Shown here in pieces: positions 1 to 7,893 of a DNA stretch of 26,117 bases. Every line of letters starts with the position of its first letter. Within the stretch, counting starts at the first letter, position 1. Under the pieces are notes generated by a model that was given only the letters and a program-made list of their open reading frames with translations, was not told where the DNA came from and did no database searches. The position numbers and the translations under genes were made by a program. Origin of the DNA: Paludibacteraceae bacterium (GTDB lineage: Bacteria; Bacteroidota; Bacteroidia; Bacteroidales; Paludibacteraceae); the NCBI GenBank assembly GCA_017542915.1, contig JAFXWI010000045.1, forward strand, positions 1 through 26,117. Direction: 5' to 3'.

Positions 1-1142
1 CCCACAGCGTACTTGGTCTCCACGTTAGCCCACGGATCAGCCTTGAGCTGCTTGATACCGAGAGACATCTTACGCTCAGCGCGGTCGAGAGTGAGGATGA
101 CAGCATCTACCTCGTCGCCGACTTTCAGGAAGTCATTAGCGGAACGGAGGTGCTGGCTCCAAGACAGCTCGGATACGTGAACGAGACCCTCAACGCCTTC
201 TGCGATCTCCACGAATGCGCCGTAATCAGCCATCACAACAACCTTACCGTGAACCTTGTCGCCTACCTTGAGGTTCGGATCAAGCGCATCCCACGGGTGC
301 GGAGTCAACTGCTTGAGACCGAGAGCGATACGTTTCTTATCCTCATCGAAGTCAAGGATAACGACGTTGATCTTCTGGTCGAGTTGCAGGAGCTCGTGCG
401 GATCATTTACGCGGCCCCAAGAGAGGTCGGTAATATGAATGAGACCGTCCACACCACCGAGGTCGATGAATACGCCATAGTTGGTGATGTTCTTAACGGT
501 ACCTTCGAGTACCTGACCCTTCTCGAGCTTGCCAACGATCTCAGCCTTTTGAGCCTCGAGTTCAGCCTCGATAAGTGCTTTGTGAGAAACAACGACGTTA
601 CGGAACTCAGGATTGAGTTTAACGATCTTGAACTCCATGGTTTTGCCTACGAGAATATCGTAGTCGCGAACCGGCTTCACGTCGATCTGGCTACCCGGAA
701 GGAATGCTTCCATACCGAGAACGTCCACGATCATGCCGCCTTTCGAACGCCATTTGATGTAACCGGTAACGATCTCACCAGCGTTGTAAGCCTCGTTAAC
801 GCGGTCCCAAGCGCGAGCAGTACGAGCCTCTTTGTGCGAGAGTACGAGCTGACCCTTCTTGTCCTCCTGGGACTGAATGAACACCTCTACTTTGTCGCCC
901 ACTTTGAGCTCAGGGTTGTAACGGAACTCAGCCGCCGGAACGATACCGTCCGACTTGTAACCAACGTTAACAACTACCTCGCGTTTGTTGATGGAAATAA
1001 CGGTACCCTCAACTACCTCATTGTCCTTGATAGCATTCAGGGTCTCGTTGTACTTTTGAATTTCTGCTTCGTTTTGTTTGCCTTGCTTTTGTGCTTCATA
1101 GGCATCCCAGTCGAAGTTCTGGAGAGAAAGATTTTCTGCCAT
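1..1142 (-). CDS. rpsA: 30S ribosomal protein S1, C-terminal part outside window
   Basis: Leftward reading frame starting MAENLSLQNF at 1142 and open to the window edge, 380 codons visible. At least four S1 (OB-fold) repeats can be read: EGTVISINKREVVVNVG, TGYIKWRSKGGMIVDV, EGTVKNITNYGVFIDLGG and HGKVVVMADYGAFVEI. The last two are followed by the typical GLIHITDLSW / GLVHVSELSW strands and by K(K/M)xxLGxKQL. S1 binds mRNA on the small ribosomal subunit and helps initiation, which matters in Bacteroidetes because Shine-Dalgarno pairing is weak there. The start fits a promoter at 1285-1316 and leaves a leader of about 130 nt that contains an 8-bp tandem repeat. Family assignment is certain; total length is unknown because the 3' end is missing. 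Confidence 0.97.
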   Translation of the reverse strand, partial: MAENLSLQNFDWDAYEAQKQGKQNEAEIQKYNETLNAIKDNEVVEGTVISINKREVVVNVGYKSDGIVPAAEFRYNPELKVGDKVEVFIQSQEDKKGQLVLSHKEARTARAWDRVNEAYNAGEIVTGYIKWRSKGGMIVDVLGMEAFLPGSQIDVKPVRDYDILVGKTMEFKIVKLNPEFRNVVVSHKALIEAELEAQKAEIVGKLEKGQVLEGTVKNITNYGVFIDLGGVDGLIHITDLSWGRVNDPHELLQLDQKINVVILDFDEDKKRIALGLKQLTPHPWDALDPNLKVGDKVHGKVVVMADYGAFVEIAEGVEGLVHVSELSWSQHLRSANDFLKVGDEVDAVILTLDRAERKMSLGIKQLKADPWANVETKYAV

Positions 1143-1170
1143 GAGAAAAAATTTGTGAGATCCAATTTTC

Positions 1171-1202
1171 GTAATTACGTATTTACGTAATGACGTAATG
1201 AC
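1171..1202. repeat. 8-bp tandem repeat (4 units) in rpsA leader
   Basis: Reads GTAATTAC, GTATTTAC, GTAATGAC, GTAATGAC on the + strand. It lies in the untranslated leader of rpsA, about 30 nt before the start codon. Confidence 0.8.
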
Positions 1203-1284
1203 GAACAACCGAAATCTCGTTAAAAGTTAGTATTTTTAGCCTTTTAGCCGTCACTCTTTGATAGCGGCGCGCGAAAAAAGCGTG

Positions 1285-1316
1285 CAAAGGTACGACTTTT
1301 TTTCGGAATACGCAAA
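1285..1316 (-). promoter_or_regulatory. Bacteroidetes-type promoter of rpsA
   Basis: On the minus strand: -33 box TTTG (complement of CAAA 1313-1316), 20-bp spacer, -7 box TACCTTTG (complement of 1285-1292). It matches the TTTG / TAnnTTTG consensus and has the same 20-bp spacing as the other promoters in the window. Confidence 0.75.
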
Positions 1317-1331
1317 TTTTTCGGCATAATA

Positions 1332-1363
1332 TTTGCATATTTGATAAAAAAGTAGTAATTTTG
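1332..1363 (+). promoter_or_regulatory. Bacteroidetes-type promoter of the PepSY gene set
   Basis: -33 TTTG (in TTTGCATA) at 1332-1335, 20-bp spacer, -7 TAATTTTG at 1356-1363. The predicted transcript starts near 1370, about 40 nt before the ATG at 1410. It is divergent from the rpsA promoter. Confidence 0.75.
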
Positions 1364-1409
1364 CAGCGAAATTGCATACTACGAATATAAACGAGTAAAT
1401 TTTAAGCAT

Positions 1410-1844
1410 ATGAAAAACTCATTTATGGTAGCCTTGATGGCATTCGTTTGCAGCCTGAGTGCATGCGCAGACGATCAGTTGGTAACCTTCGCTCAGCTGC
1501 CGGTAGCAGCTCAAAACACCGTGAAGCAGTATTTTGATGAAGCAAACATCGCTTTCTGCACCTTGGATCGCGAGTTCCTCGGCAAAGAGTACAAAGTGCA
1601 GTTCAACGATGGTTCTGAGATCAAGTTCGAAGGCGACGGTAGTCTACACAGTGTGGATTGTAAGTTCCGTGCCGTTCCGGACGCTTTGGTGCCGGAGATC
1701 GTTCGTCAGCAAGTGAAAGCTTCGTTCCCGCAAGCAGTAATCGTAGAATGGGGCAAAGACGACCGGGGTTGGAAAGCTGAGCTGAGCAATCAGTTGGAAC
1801 TCAAGTTCAACAGCAAGTACCAGATGAGCGGTGTAGATGACTAA
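1410..1844 (+). CDS. PepSY-like periplasmic or lipoprotein
   Basis: 144 residues. The N-terminal signal contains LSAC (Cys19), which could be a lipobox; cleavage by signal peptidase I after A-C-A is also possible. The mature protein begins with FAQLPVAAQNTVKQYF, the usual first helix of the Bacteroidetes PepSY-like family (the putative beta-lactamase-inhibitor-like group). A strand-rich part follows (GKEYKVQF-DGSEIKFEGDGSL) and a second, similar helix-strand copy (VPEIVRQQVKASFPQAVIVEW). So the protein has two PepSY-like halves and no enzyme motif. Proteins of this family sit in the periplasm; their function is not settled. It is the first gene after the 1332-1363 promoter and ends 13 bp before the EF-hand gene, so the two are probably co-transcribed. 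Confidence 0.8.
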   Translation: MKNSFMVALMAFVCSLSACADDQLVTFAQLPVAAQNTVKQYFDEANIAFCTLDREFLGKEYKVQFNDGSEIKFEGDGSLHSVDCKFRAVPDALVPEIVRQQVKASFPQAVIVEWGKDDRGWKAELSNQLELKFNSKYQMSGVDD

Positions 1845-1857
1845 AAAAGAGCATATT

Positions 1858-3579
1858 ATGGCTAAGTACAATTGGAATTTTGCGAACGTGGGTGGAGTGA
1901 CCCGCGTTCGTATTCAGTCGGCGGAGGACATCCGCCATTTGGGTGAGTTGGACAAGAAGATGTGGACGGTATTGTCCTGTCCGACCACGGGTTTGGAGAT
2001 CAGTTCGGATTCGCTGAGTCTGATGGATCTCGACGGTGACGGTAAGCTGCGTGTCAAAGAGGTGATCGCTACGGCTGAGTACCTCTGCGGCGCACTCAAA
2101 GATCCCGAGACCTTGTTCGAGCAGAAAGATGAGCTCGAAGTGGGGAACATCACCGAAGAGGCGATCAAGACCGTTGCTGAGAAATTGGCGAAAGACGGTG
2201 TAGTGAGCCTTGCCGATGTACAGGCAGCGATTGATGCGGTGACGATTGATGCGAAACCCGTTCCGGAGGCACCTTTGGCTGCGGATGTGATCGCGGCTTA
2301 CAAGGAGAAACAGGCGGAATATGCGGCTTATTTCGAGCAGGAGAAATTGCAGAAACTGGGTTTGGCAGTTATCGCCGAAGAGACTCCGAAACCCGGCATG
2401 AAGGAGAAAGATTTCTTGGAGATGGGCAAGCAGATCGCTGATTATGAGGCAGCTAAGGCAGAAGCAGAGAAAGCGAATGCTGATGCGTTGGAGGCTGCAA
2501 AAGCAGAGTTCATGCCGCTTCGTAAGTTGCTGTTGTTGCACCGCGATTTCTACCGTTTGCTGCGTAACTTCGTGACCTTGGAGGACTTCTACGACAATGA
2601 CAAGAAGACCGTTGCTTCGTTTGAGGCAGGTACACTTATTATAGATCAGCGCGCGTGTCGCCTATGTATGCGCGTACAAGACCCTGCGAAACATGATGCG
2701 CAAGCTCCGCTGTCCGGCATGTATCTGCTGTACTGCAACTGTGAGAGCAAGAAACTGGGCAAGTCGATGCAGATTGTTGCGGCGGTGACGCAAGGCGAGG
2801 TGAACAACCTCAGCATCGGTAAGAACGCTGTCTTCTACGACAACGACGGCAACGACTACGATGCTACGGTGACAAAGATCATCGATAACCCGATCTCTAT
2901 CCGTCAGGCGTTCTGGACTCCGTATCGTAAGTTCGGCAACTGGATTCAGGAGAAGATCAATAAGTCTGCGGCAGAGAAAGACGCGAAAGCATTTGGCGAT
3001 CTGACTGCTAAAGCCGACGCAGCAACTGATCCGAACGCAGAGAAGAAACCTGCATTCGACATCGCTAAGTTCGCCGGTATCTTCGCTGCCATCGGTATGG
3101 CTTTAGGTATGATCGGCTCGGCTTTGGTGAGCGTAGCACACGGTATGAAAGGATTTACGTGGTGGCAGTATATGCTTATCTTTGTATGTATCTTACTGGT
3201 TATCAGCGGTCCGAGTATGATCATGGCTTGGCTTAAGTTGCGTCGTCGTAACTTAGCTCCGGTGCTCAATGCGAACGGCTGGGCAGTCAACTCCGATGCG
3301 ATCATCTCCGTCATCTTCGGTCGTACGCTGACCGAGCAGGTAGCGTTCCCGATCGTGAAAGTGAAGAGACATCATCTGACGCCTTGGGTGATTGTGATGC
3401 TGTATTTCAGCCTTGCGGCTATTTTAGGTCTGGGCGGTTACGGCATCTATCGTTATATGAATCGTGAGAAGGTAAACAAAGCAGAAGTAGAGGCTGTCCT
3501 TGAACCGGAAAAGCCCGTAGTGGAAGAAGTGGAGTCTGTTGAGCCTGTTGCGACTTTAACAGAGGAGGGCGCAGAATGA
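1858..3579 (+). CDS. EF-hand-containing membrane protein of unknown function
   Basis: 573 residues from the ATG at 1858. An in-frame ATG at 1837 lies inside the upstream gene; I prefer 1858 because AAAGAG lies just before it and MAKYNWNF starts a plausible domain. Residues 57-68 form a textbook EF-hand loop ([12 protein letters not shown]), followed by a weaker second one near [11 protein letters not shown] central Ala/Glu/Lys-rich helical stretch leads to a domain with CRLC and YCNC cysteine pairs that could bind metal. Three hydrophobic segments lie at about 404-428, 435-459 and 510-534, and the tail is acidic (Glu/Val/Pro-rich). There is no signal peptide, so the large N-terminal part is probably cytoplasmic. 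I do not recognise the family. The stop overlaps the next start (ATGA), which suggests translational coupling with the M23 peptidase. Confidence 0.85.
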   Translation: MAKYNWNFANVGGVTRVRIQSAEDIRHLGELDKKMWTVLSCPTTGLEISSDSLSLMDLDGDGKLRVKEVIATAEYLCGALKDPETLFEQKDELEVGNITEEAIKTVAEKLAKDGVVSLADVQAAIDAVTIDAKPVPEAPLAADVIAAYKEKQAEYAAYFEQEKLQKLGLAVIAEETPKPGMKEKDFLEMGKQIADYEAAKAEAEKANADALEAAKAEFMPLRKLLLLHRDFYRLLRNFVTLEDFYDNDKKTVASFEAGTLIIDQRACRLCMRVQDPAKHDAQAPLSGMYLLYCNCESKKLGKSMQIVAAVTQGEVNNLSIGKNAVFYDNDGNDYDATVTKIIDNPISIRQAFWTPYRKFGNWIQEKINKSAAEKDAKAFGDLTAKADAATDPNAEKKPAFDIAKFAGIFAAIGMALGMIGSALVSVAHGMKGFTWWQYMLIFVCILLVISGPSMIMAWLKLRRRNLAPVLNANGWAVNSDAIISVIFGRTLTEQVAFPIVKVKRHHLTPWVIVMLYFSLAAILGLGGYGIYRYMNREKVNKAEVEAVLEPEKPVVEEVESVEPVATLTEEGAE

Positions 3580-4595
3580 GAAAGGCTCTATTGACGGTCG
3601 GCTGCTGGCTGTTAGCCATCGGTTTTGCTTTTGCGCAGGATGTGCCTGCGGTAACGAATACTCCCTTGGACAGCGCAGCCGTTGACAGCGAAGGCGATGA
3701 GTTGGAAGAACTGGACGATATAGACATCAGGGCTAATCAGTTACCGGAATGTCTGGCAGGTCTCTTTTCGCATGACACGCTGATCTTAGGCTGCGAGTTG
3801 GATCTTCTGCCGCAGAAGATCGTGGTGCGTACCAAAGAAGGCGATGTGGTCTATAAGATTGCTCCGCAGTTCATGCTGGACACCATGCTGATCAACCATC
3901 ACCCTGCGGACAGCATCTACCGTTTCATCTGGACGGACGAACGTGTGAACCCGTATGGCACGATGTTCGATAGTCTCAAAGATGATGTGCATATTCCGAT
4001 GGCAGGTTTCCGTCTGCCGGCTCCGGGTTACGTAACCAGCCCGTACGGATGGCGTCGTAACCGAATGCACAAAGGAACGGACATCAAAGTGCAAGTGGGC
4101 GATTCGATCCGCTGTGCTTGGGACGGTCAGGTACGTATCGTGGGCTGGGACCCGAGAGGTTATGGTTATTTCGTAGTGGTGCGTCACCACAACGGTTTGG
4201 AGACCGTCTATGGTCACCTCAGCCGTCCGTTAGTGGATGAATATGAGCCGGTTAAGGCAGGTTATGTCTTAGGTCTGGGCGGTAACACAGGTCGTTCGAC
4301 CGGTAGCCATCTGCACTTCGAGCTGCGATACTTAGGCGAAGCCATCAACCCCGAGCATGTCATCAACTTCGCATCGGGTGAGTTGCGCAACAAAGACGAG
4401 CACGTCATCGGCATCAAGGCGATGAAGCAGGCTCGTGCAGCAGCTGCTGCGATGAAGTACCATAAGGTCAGAAGCGGCGACACCCTCTCCGGTATTGCCA
4501 AGAAATACGGCACATCCGTCAAAGCGCTCTGTCGTCTGAACGGTATCAAGGAGACCAAAGTGCTCCAGATCGGACAGAAACTGAGAGTGAGGTAA
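3576..4595 (+). CDS. Secreted M23 metallopeptidase with C-terminal LysM domain
   Basis: 339 residues. The signal peptide ends near AFAQ (residue 21). The zinc-peptidase (LytM/M23) domain spans about residues 145-270 and has all its active-site motifs: H165-K-G-T-D169, YGH214L and H245-L-H247-F-E. A single LysM peptidoglycan-binding domain occupies the last 45 residues (from [14 protein letters not shown] to QIGQKLRV). The protein should cut peptide cross-bridges in the periplasmic cell wall and is predicted to be catalytically active, unlike the EnvC-like protein further right. It overlaps the EF-hand gene by 4 bp and is followed by a strong hairpin terminator. A Glu/Asp-rich linker lies after the signal peptide. 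Confidence 0.93.
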   Translation: MRKALLTVGCWLLAIGFAFAQDVPAVTNTPLDSAAVDSEGDELEELDDIDIRANQLPECLAGLFSHDTLILGCELDLLPQKIVVRTKEGDVVYKIAPQFMLDTMLINHHPADSIYRFIWTDERVNPYGTMFDSLKDDVHIPMAGFRLPAPGYVTSPYGWRRNRMHKGTDIKVQVGDSIRCAWDGQVRIVGWDPRGYGYFVVVRHHNGLETVYGHLSRPLVDEYEPVKAGYVLGLGGNTGRSTGSHLHFELRYLGEAINPEHVINFASGELRNKDEHVIGIKAMKQARAAAAAMKYHKVRSGDTLSGIAKKYGTSVKALCRLNGIKETKVLQIGQKLRVR

Positions 4596-4612
4596 AAAAG
4601 CCTAACCCCAAA

Positions 4613-4640
4613 CCCCTTCCCTAAAAGGAAGGGGCTTTTT
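4613..4640. terminator. Bidirectional hairpin terminator between M23 gene and rlmH
   Basis: Stem CCCCTTCC (4613-4620), loop CTAAAA, stem GGAAGGGG (4627-4634), then C and a T-run on the + strand. An A-run upstream (4595-4600) gives a U-run for the opposite strand, so it can end both converging genes. The sequence, with the preceding CCTAACCCC, resembles the palindromes found in frame in the TonB receptor and U32 genes. Confidence 0.85.
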
Positions 4641-5110
4641 TATTCATGGTGGTATGGTTCGTTACGGAGAATGGTCATAGCACGGTAGATCTGTTCGATT
4701 GCCATGAGACGAATCATCTGGTGGGAGAACGTCATCTGGCTAAGAGACAGTTTGCCGTTTGCACGGGAATAGACAGCCGGACTGAAACCAAAAGCACCGC
4801 CGATGACGAGAGCAAGGTCTTTGCCGGAAGACATCTTCTTTTGCAGATAATCAGCAAAGTCCATAGACCGGAACTCACGCCCGTGTTCGTCCAAGAGAAT
4901 GACATCCATCGAAGGGGTGAGACGCGCCAAAAGGGCTTCGCCTTCCGCTGTCTTCAGCTGCTCTTGACTGAGCGATTTGGCATTCTTGACATCCGGTATC
5001 ACTACCAACTCAAACGGCACATAGTGTTTGAGCCGTTGACGGTATTCGTCGATGAGGGATTGGAGACGAGCGTCACTCGTTGATCCAATCATAAATAAAT
5101 GAATCTTCAT
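4640..5110 (-). CDS. rlmH: 23S rRNA (pseudouridine1915-N3)-methyltransferase RlmH
   Basis: 156 residues from the ATG at 5110, starting MKIHLFMIGSTSD; RlmH proteins are about 155-157 long, so this start fits and the upstream in-frame TTG at 5182 does not. SPOUT-family signs: LDEHGREFRSMDFADYL, the SAM-binding knot segment LVIGGAFGFSP, and the terminal TFSHQMIRLMAIEQIYRA with the basic/His tail. The enzyme methylates pseudouridine 1915 in helix 69 of 23S rRNA in assembled ribosomes. The first 38 nt overlap, in another frame, a small secreted protein gene read from the same promoter. Confidence 0.95.
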   Translation of the reverse strand: MKIHLFMIGSTSDARLQSLIDEYRQRLKHYVPFELVVIPDVKNAKSLSQEQLKTAEGEALLARLTPSMDVILLDEHGREFRSMDFADYLQKKMSSGKDLALVIGGAFGFSPAVYSRANGKLSLSQMTFSHQMIRLMAIEQIYRAMTILRNEPYHHE

Positions 5111-5222
5111 CTGTGTAATAGGCTTCGTAGTCCTCGCCTGTCCAATGGAATTTATAGATGACGTTATTTCCCATGGAAACAAGGGTGCAAAGTAAGAAAA
5201 ATATACAAAATATCTTTTTCAC
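5073..5222 (-). CDS. Small secreted protein (49 aa) overlapping rlmH start
   Basis: Reading leftward from a GTG at 5222 gives a clean N-terminal signal sequence (VKKIFCIFFLLCTLVS, two Lys then a hydrophobic core) followed by a short acidic, aromatic mature part (VIYKFHWTGEDYEAYY, then TDEDSFIYDWINE) and a TGA at 5073. The composition is protein-like and not that of a chance frame. The -7 box lies at 5227-5234, so the GTG would be at or within a few bases of the transcript start: either a leaderless message or initiation at a later codon such as the ATG at 5174. It overlaps the start of rlmH by 38 nt in a different frame, which suggests coupling. No family is recognised. Confidence 0.6.
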   Translation of the reverse strand: MKKIFCIFFLLCTLVSMGNNVIYKFHWTGEDYEAYYTDEDSFIYDWINE

Positions 5223-5226
5223 GCTG

Positions 5227-5258
5227 CAAAAGTACAAAAAAATTTGCATATGTGCAAA
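5227..5258 (-). promoter_or_regulatory. Promoter of the small secreted protein and rlmH
   Basis: Minus strand -33 TTTG (complement of 5255-5258), 20-bp spacer, -7 TACTTTTG (complement of 5227-5234). It is interleaved with the nadC promoter on the other strand (5243-5274), so polymerases on the two strands would compete for the same DNA. Confidence 0.7.
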
Positions 5259-5274
5259 AAAAAGAGTAATTTTG
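5243..5274 (+). promoter_or_regulatory. Promoter of nadC
   Basis: -33 TTTG (TTTGCATA) at 5243-5246, 20-bp spacer, -7 TAATTTTG at 5267-5274. The start of nadC follows 20 bp later. It overlaps the leftward rlmH promoter. Confidence 0.75.
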
Positions 5275-5294
5275 CAGCATAAATTTTACAGATT

Positions 5295-6161
5295 ATGGAA
5301 AAACAAGAACTTCGTAAGCTTATTGCTATCTGGTTTGAAGAGGACATCCGTGATGGTGATCACACCTCGCTCAGTTGTATTCCTCCGACCCAAATGGGTT
5401 GCCAGCAGTTGATCATCAAAGATACAGGCGTGTTAGCCGGGGTCGAGGTGGCGAAAGAGATCATCGCTTATTTCGATCCGGAGTGCCGTGTGGAGCAGTT
5501 CCTGCATGACGGCGATCATGTGAAACCCGGAGACGTGGCTTTCAAGGTCTATGGCAAAGAGCTGAGTCTCCTGCAAATCGAGCGTACGATGCTCAATATC
5601 ATGCAACGTATGTCCGGCGTAGCGACCACAGCGCATAAGTATCAATCCCTCATCGAGGACACCGGTTGCCACGTGCTCGACACCCGTAAGACGACGCCGG
5701 GTCTGCGCTATTTGGAGAAAGAGGCTGTAGTACTCGGAGGCGGTATGAACCATCGAATCGGACTCTTCGACATGATCCTGCTCAAGGACAACCATGTGGA
5801 TTTCGCAGGAGGCATCACCAATGCCCTCACGCGTGCACGCGATTATTGTAAGGAGAAGGGCAAAGCCCTCAAGATCGAGATTGAGGTGCGTAATTTCGAA
5901 GAGATCAACGAAGCTCTTTCGACCAATATCCCCGACCGCATCATGCTTGATAACTTCACGCCGGAGAAGACACGCGAAGCCGTCCTTCTCATCCGTCAAT
6001 GGGAGAAAACGGCAGGTCGTCATATGGAGATCGAGTCATCCGGCGGCATCACCATCGACACCATCCGTTCGTACGCTGAGCAAGGCGTGGATTACGTCTC
6101 CGTCGGTGCGCTTACCCATAGCTACAAGAGCCTTGACATGAGCTTCAAGGCGGTGAAATAA
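5295..6161 (+). CDS. nadC: Nicotinate-nucleotide pyrophosphorylase (quinolinate phosphoribosyltransferase)
   Basis: 288 residues, the normal length for NadC. The enzyme joins quinolinate and PRPP to give nicotinate mononucleotide, CO2 and PPi in de novo NAD synthesis in the cytoplasm. Diagnostic segments are EEDIRDGDHT at the N-terminus, the catalytic/PRPP-site DTRKTTPGLRYLEKEAV, GGGMNHRIGLFDMILLKDNH, and the C-terminal ESSGGI...VDYVSVGALTHS. The ATG lies 20 bp after a good promoter. nadA and nadB are not in the window, so this is a single-gene unit. The gene runs directly into a 7-bp repeat and then a shared terminator with the converging que operon. Confidence 0.97.
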   Translation: MEKQELRKLIAIWFEEDIRDGDHTSLSCIPPTQMGCQQLIIKDTGVLAGVEVAKEIIAYFDPECRVEQFLHDGDHVKPGDVAFKVYGKELSLLQIERTMLNIMQRMSGVATTAHKYQSLIEDTGCHVLDTRKTTPGLRYLEKEAVVLGGGMNHRIGLFDMILLKDNHVDFAGGITNALTRARDYCKEKGKALKIEIEVRNFEEINEALSTNIPDRIMLDNFTPEKTREAVLLIRQWEKTAGRHMEIESSGGITIDTIRSYAEQGVDYVSVGALTHSYKSLDMSFKAVK

Positions 6162-6184
6162 AGTTGAAAGTTGAAAGTTGAAAG
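6161..6184. repeat. 7-bp tandem repeat after nadC
   Basis: Three AAGTTGA units plus a partial one. The first base is the last base of the nadC stop codon. Confidence 0.85.
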
Positions 6185-6190
6185 AAAAGA

Positions 6191-6219
6191 AATAGTCGGG
6201 CTATCGAAGTCCGACTATT
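6191..6219. terminator. Bidirectional terminator between nadC and queE
   Basis: Stem AATAGTCGG (6191-6199) and CCGACTATT (6211-6219) around an 11-nt loop. The + strand continues with TTTTG and the minus strand with a T-rich stretch. The queE stop codon and last codons lie within the hairpin. Confidence 0.7.
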
Positions 6220-6824
6220 TTGTGTAACTGGACACTTAGGCGCCAGAAGGGATGAGAGAGGATGTACCGGACGGTGTCATCGAGATTATCGTTGCGGTCA
6301 TCTTCGCCGGCATCGACGTTCTCGATGAGCCAATCTCCCGTGAAACGAAGCGGTTGAAGCAACCAGTGTTCCGCCTCTATCTGTTCGCGCCAAACCTCCG
6401 GATCATACGTACCCGTGAACACCACTTTGACCTCGTTCGCCTTGCGCAGAGCCAATTTCGTACCCTCTTTGGGCGAACAAGTAACCCAATTGATGCCTTC
6501 AGGAAGCGGACGTGTGCCGTTGGTCTCTATACCAATATAGAAACCTGCCTCGTGCAGAGCGTCGATGAGCGGTTTGTCCACCTGCAGGGACGGTTCACCT
6601 CCTGTCAGCACGCACATCTTATGCCGCTCATTGGGAATGTCGTACAGTTCCACCACTTCTGCTACGATCTCCTCCGCCGTCATCTCATTGTAGTCCGTAA
6701 AATCGGTATCACACCAAGGGCACTTCAGGTTACAGCCGCTGAATCGCACAAACACCGCAGGGATGCCGCTATGTGCTCCTTCCCCTTGAAGCGTATAAAA
6801 TATTTCGTTAACGCGATAACTCAA
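6201..6824 (-). CDS. queE: 7-carboxy-7-deazaguanine synthase, radical SAM
   Basis: 207 residues. Radical-SAM cluster C31-x3-C35-x2-C38 (SGCNLKCPWCDTDF), preceded by the typical NEIFYTLQGEG start and followed by VLTGGEPSLQ. It converts 6-carboxytetrahydropterin to 7-carboxy-7-deazaguanine, the third dedicated step towards queuosine in tRNA. Last gene of the leftward queF-queC-queD-queE operon. The start codon is TTG at 6824: the frame has a TGA 15 bp upstream and no ATG or GTG between. That TTG lies inside an 8-bp tandem repeat (unit TTGAAGAT on this strand), which fills the gap to queD. The start is well placed by homology (S-Y-R-V-N-E-I-F-Y). Confidence 0.95.
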   Translation of the reverse strand: MSYRVNEIFYTLQGEGAHSGIPAVFVRFSGCNLKCPWCDTDFTDYNEMTAEEIVAEVVELYDIPNERHKMCVLTGGEPSLQVDKPLIDALHEAGFYIGIETNGTRPLPEGINWVTCSPKEGTKLALRKANEVKVVFTGTYDPEVWREQIEAEHWLLQPLRFTGDWLIENVDAGEDDRNDNLDDTVRYILSHPFWRLSVQLHKIVGLR

Positions 6825-6844
6825 ATCTTCAAATCTTCAAATCA
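6821..6844. repeat. 8-bp tandem repeat between queD and queE
   Basis: Units TCAAATCT, TCAAATCT, TCAAATCA on the + strand (TTGAAGAT-type on the coding strand). It contains the TTG start codon of queE and fills nearly all of the gap to queD. Confidence 0.85.
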
Positions 6845-6845
6845 T

Positions 6846-7178
6846 TCAATCGCGCTCATAGATAGCAACGTTTCCTTCGCTCTCCTGAACGCTCACTTTG
6901 TAGCAGTTCTCCACATGGTCGCAGATCCATTTGGCGATGTTCTCCGCCGAGGGGTTGACGTCGAGTATTTCGTTGATATACTTATGGTCAAAAGTGTCCT
7001 TGACCACTTTCTTGATATGCGTAAAATCGGTGACCATACCATCCTGGTTCAGCTCTTTGGCTTTGCAATACACGACGATGATCCAGTTATGACCATGCAG
7101 GTTCTCACATTTGCTCTCATACGAAAGCATCAGATTATGCGCCGCAGAAATCTCTATTCTCTTCTCTACGTAGTACAT
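6846..7178 (-). CDS. queD: 6-carboxy-5,6,7,8-tetrahydropterin synthase
   Basis: 110 residues, PTPS/QueD family. Zinc-binding histidines are H14 (SAAHNL) and H28/H30 (LHGHNW), and the catalytic cysteine is C24 (ESKCENLHGHNW). Asp-His near FDHKYIN and the Glu of VQESEGN complete the pattern. The enzyme makes 6-carboxytetrahydropterin from dihydroneopterin triphosphate, which comes from GTP cyclohydrolase (folE, not in this window). Starts with ATG at 7178, two bases from a 7-bp repeat, and is part of the queuosine operon. Confidence 0.95.
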   Translation of the reverse strand: MYYVEKRIEISAAHNLMLSYESKCENLHGHNWIIVVYCKAKELNQDGMVTDFTHIKKVVKDTFDHKYINEILDVNPSAENIAKWICDHVENCYKVSVQESEGNVAIYERD

Positions 7179-7180
7179 TC

Positions 7181-7208
7181 TTAATTTTTAATTTTTAATT
7201 TTTAATTC
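7181..7208. repeat. 7-bp tandem repeat between queC and queD
   Basis: TTAATTT three times, then TTAATTC. It contains the queC stop codon (7202-7204) and ends two bases before the queD ATG. Confidence 0.85.
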
Positions 7209-7855
7209 TCATAGACTGTTGTGTCCTCAATCCCGGCTTGTGCTAAAGCTTCTTTGCGTTCGCGGCATGTTCCGCAGACTCCGCAATGATGCTCGCCGCC
7301 TTTGTAGCAACTCCAAGTCTCCGAGTAGTCGATATGAAGGTCTTTGCCTTTGGACGCGATCTCAGCCTTGGTCAGATGGGTATAAGGCGTAAGCAACTGA
7401 ACGCCGTTCCATGTGCCGAAATGGATTGCGTTGTTCATCGCCTCCACGAACTCCGGACGACAATCCGGATAGATCGTATGGTCTCCGGCATGGTTTGCCA
7501 AGAGGACATATTGCAGTTTGTTGTTCTCCGCTATACCTGCTGCGATGGACAGCATGATACCGTTACGGAACGGCACAACGGTCGATTTCATGTTCGCCTC
7601 GTCGTAGTTACCCTCGGGAATAGCGTCGGCGCCTTCGAGCAGCGAGGACTTGAAGAACTGTTTGATGAACGGCAAACGAATGATCCTATGAGGAATACCC
7701 AAACGCTCACAATGCAGTTTAGCGAACTCCAACTCTCGGTCGTTATGGTTGCTTCCATAGTGAAACGAAAGCGCCATACCGATTCGATATTGGTATTCGT
7801 ACAAAAGTGTGGTGGAGTCTAACCCACCGGACAAAACAATAATACTATCTTTCAC
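7202..7855 (-). CDS. queC: 7-cyano-7-deazaguanine (preQ0) synthase
   Basis: 217 residues. The PP-loop ATP-pyrophosphatase motif SGGLDST is at residues 9-15, and the C-terminal zinc-binding cysteines lie in SCYKGGEHHCGVCGTCRERK. It converts 7-carboxy-7-deazaguanine and ammonia to preQ0 using ATP. The start is GTG at 7855 (VKDSIIVLSGG); there is no in-frame ATG nearby upstream. Five 7-bp repeat units fill the gap to queF. Middle gene of the queuosine operon. Confidence 0.95.
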   Translation of the reverse strand: MKDSIIVLSGGLDSTTLLYEYQYRIGMALSFHYGSNHNDRELEFAKLHCERLGIPHRIIRLPFIKQFFKSSLLEGADAIPEGNYDEANMKSTVVPFRNGIMLSIAAGIAENNKLQYVLLANHAGDHTIYPDCRPEFVEAMNNAIHFGTWNGVQLLTPYTHLTKAEIASKGKDLHIDYSETWSCYKGGEHHCGVCGTCRERKEALAQAGIEDTTVYEN

Positions 7856-7856
7856 G

Positions 7857-7891
7857 ATGAATAATGAATAATTAACAATGAATAATTAATA
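7857..7891. repeat. 7-bp tandem repeat between queF and queC
   Basis: ATGAATA, ATGAATA, ATTAACA, ATGAATA, ATTAATA. It fills the whole gap between the queF stop and the queC GTG start. Confidence 0.85.
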
Positions 7892-7893
7892 TC

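Noticed and set aside
150..1190. 346-codon + strand frame opposite rpsA
   Set aside because: It is the antisense of a clear ribosomal protein S1 gene; the translation has no family signs and runs through the rpsA start.
5158..5412. 84-codon + frame crossing the nadC promoter
   Set aside because: Runs through promoter boxes and out of frame into nadC; no protein-like features.
6252..7184. 310-codon + strand frame across queE and queD
   Set aside because: Spans two genuine enzyme genes and their gap in antisense; no homology signs.
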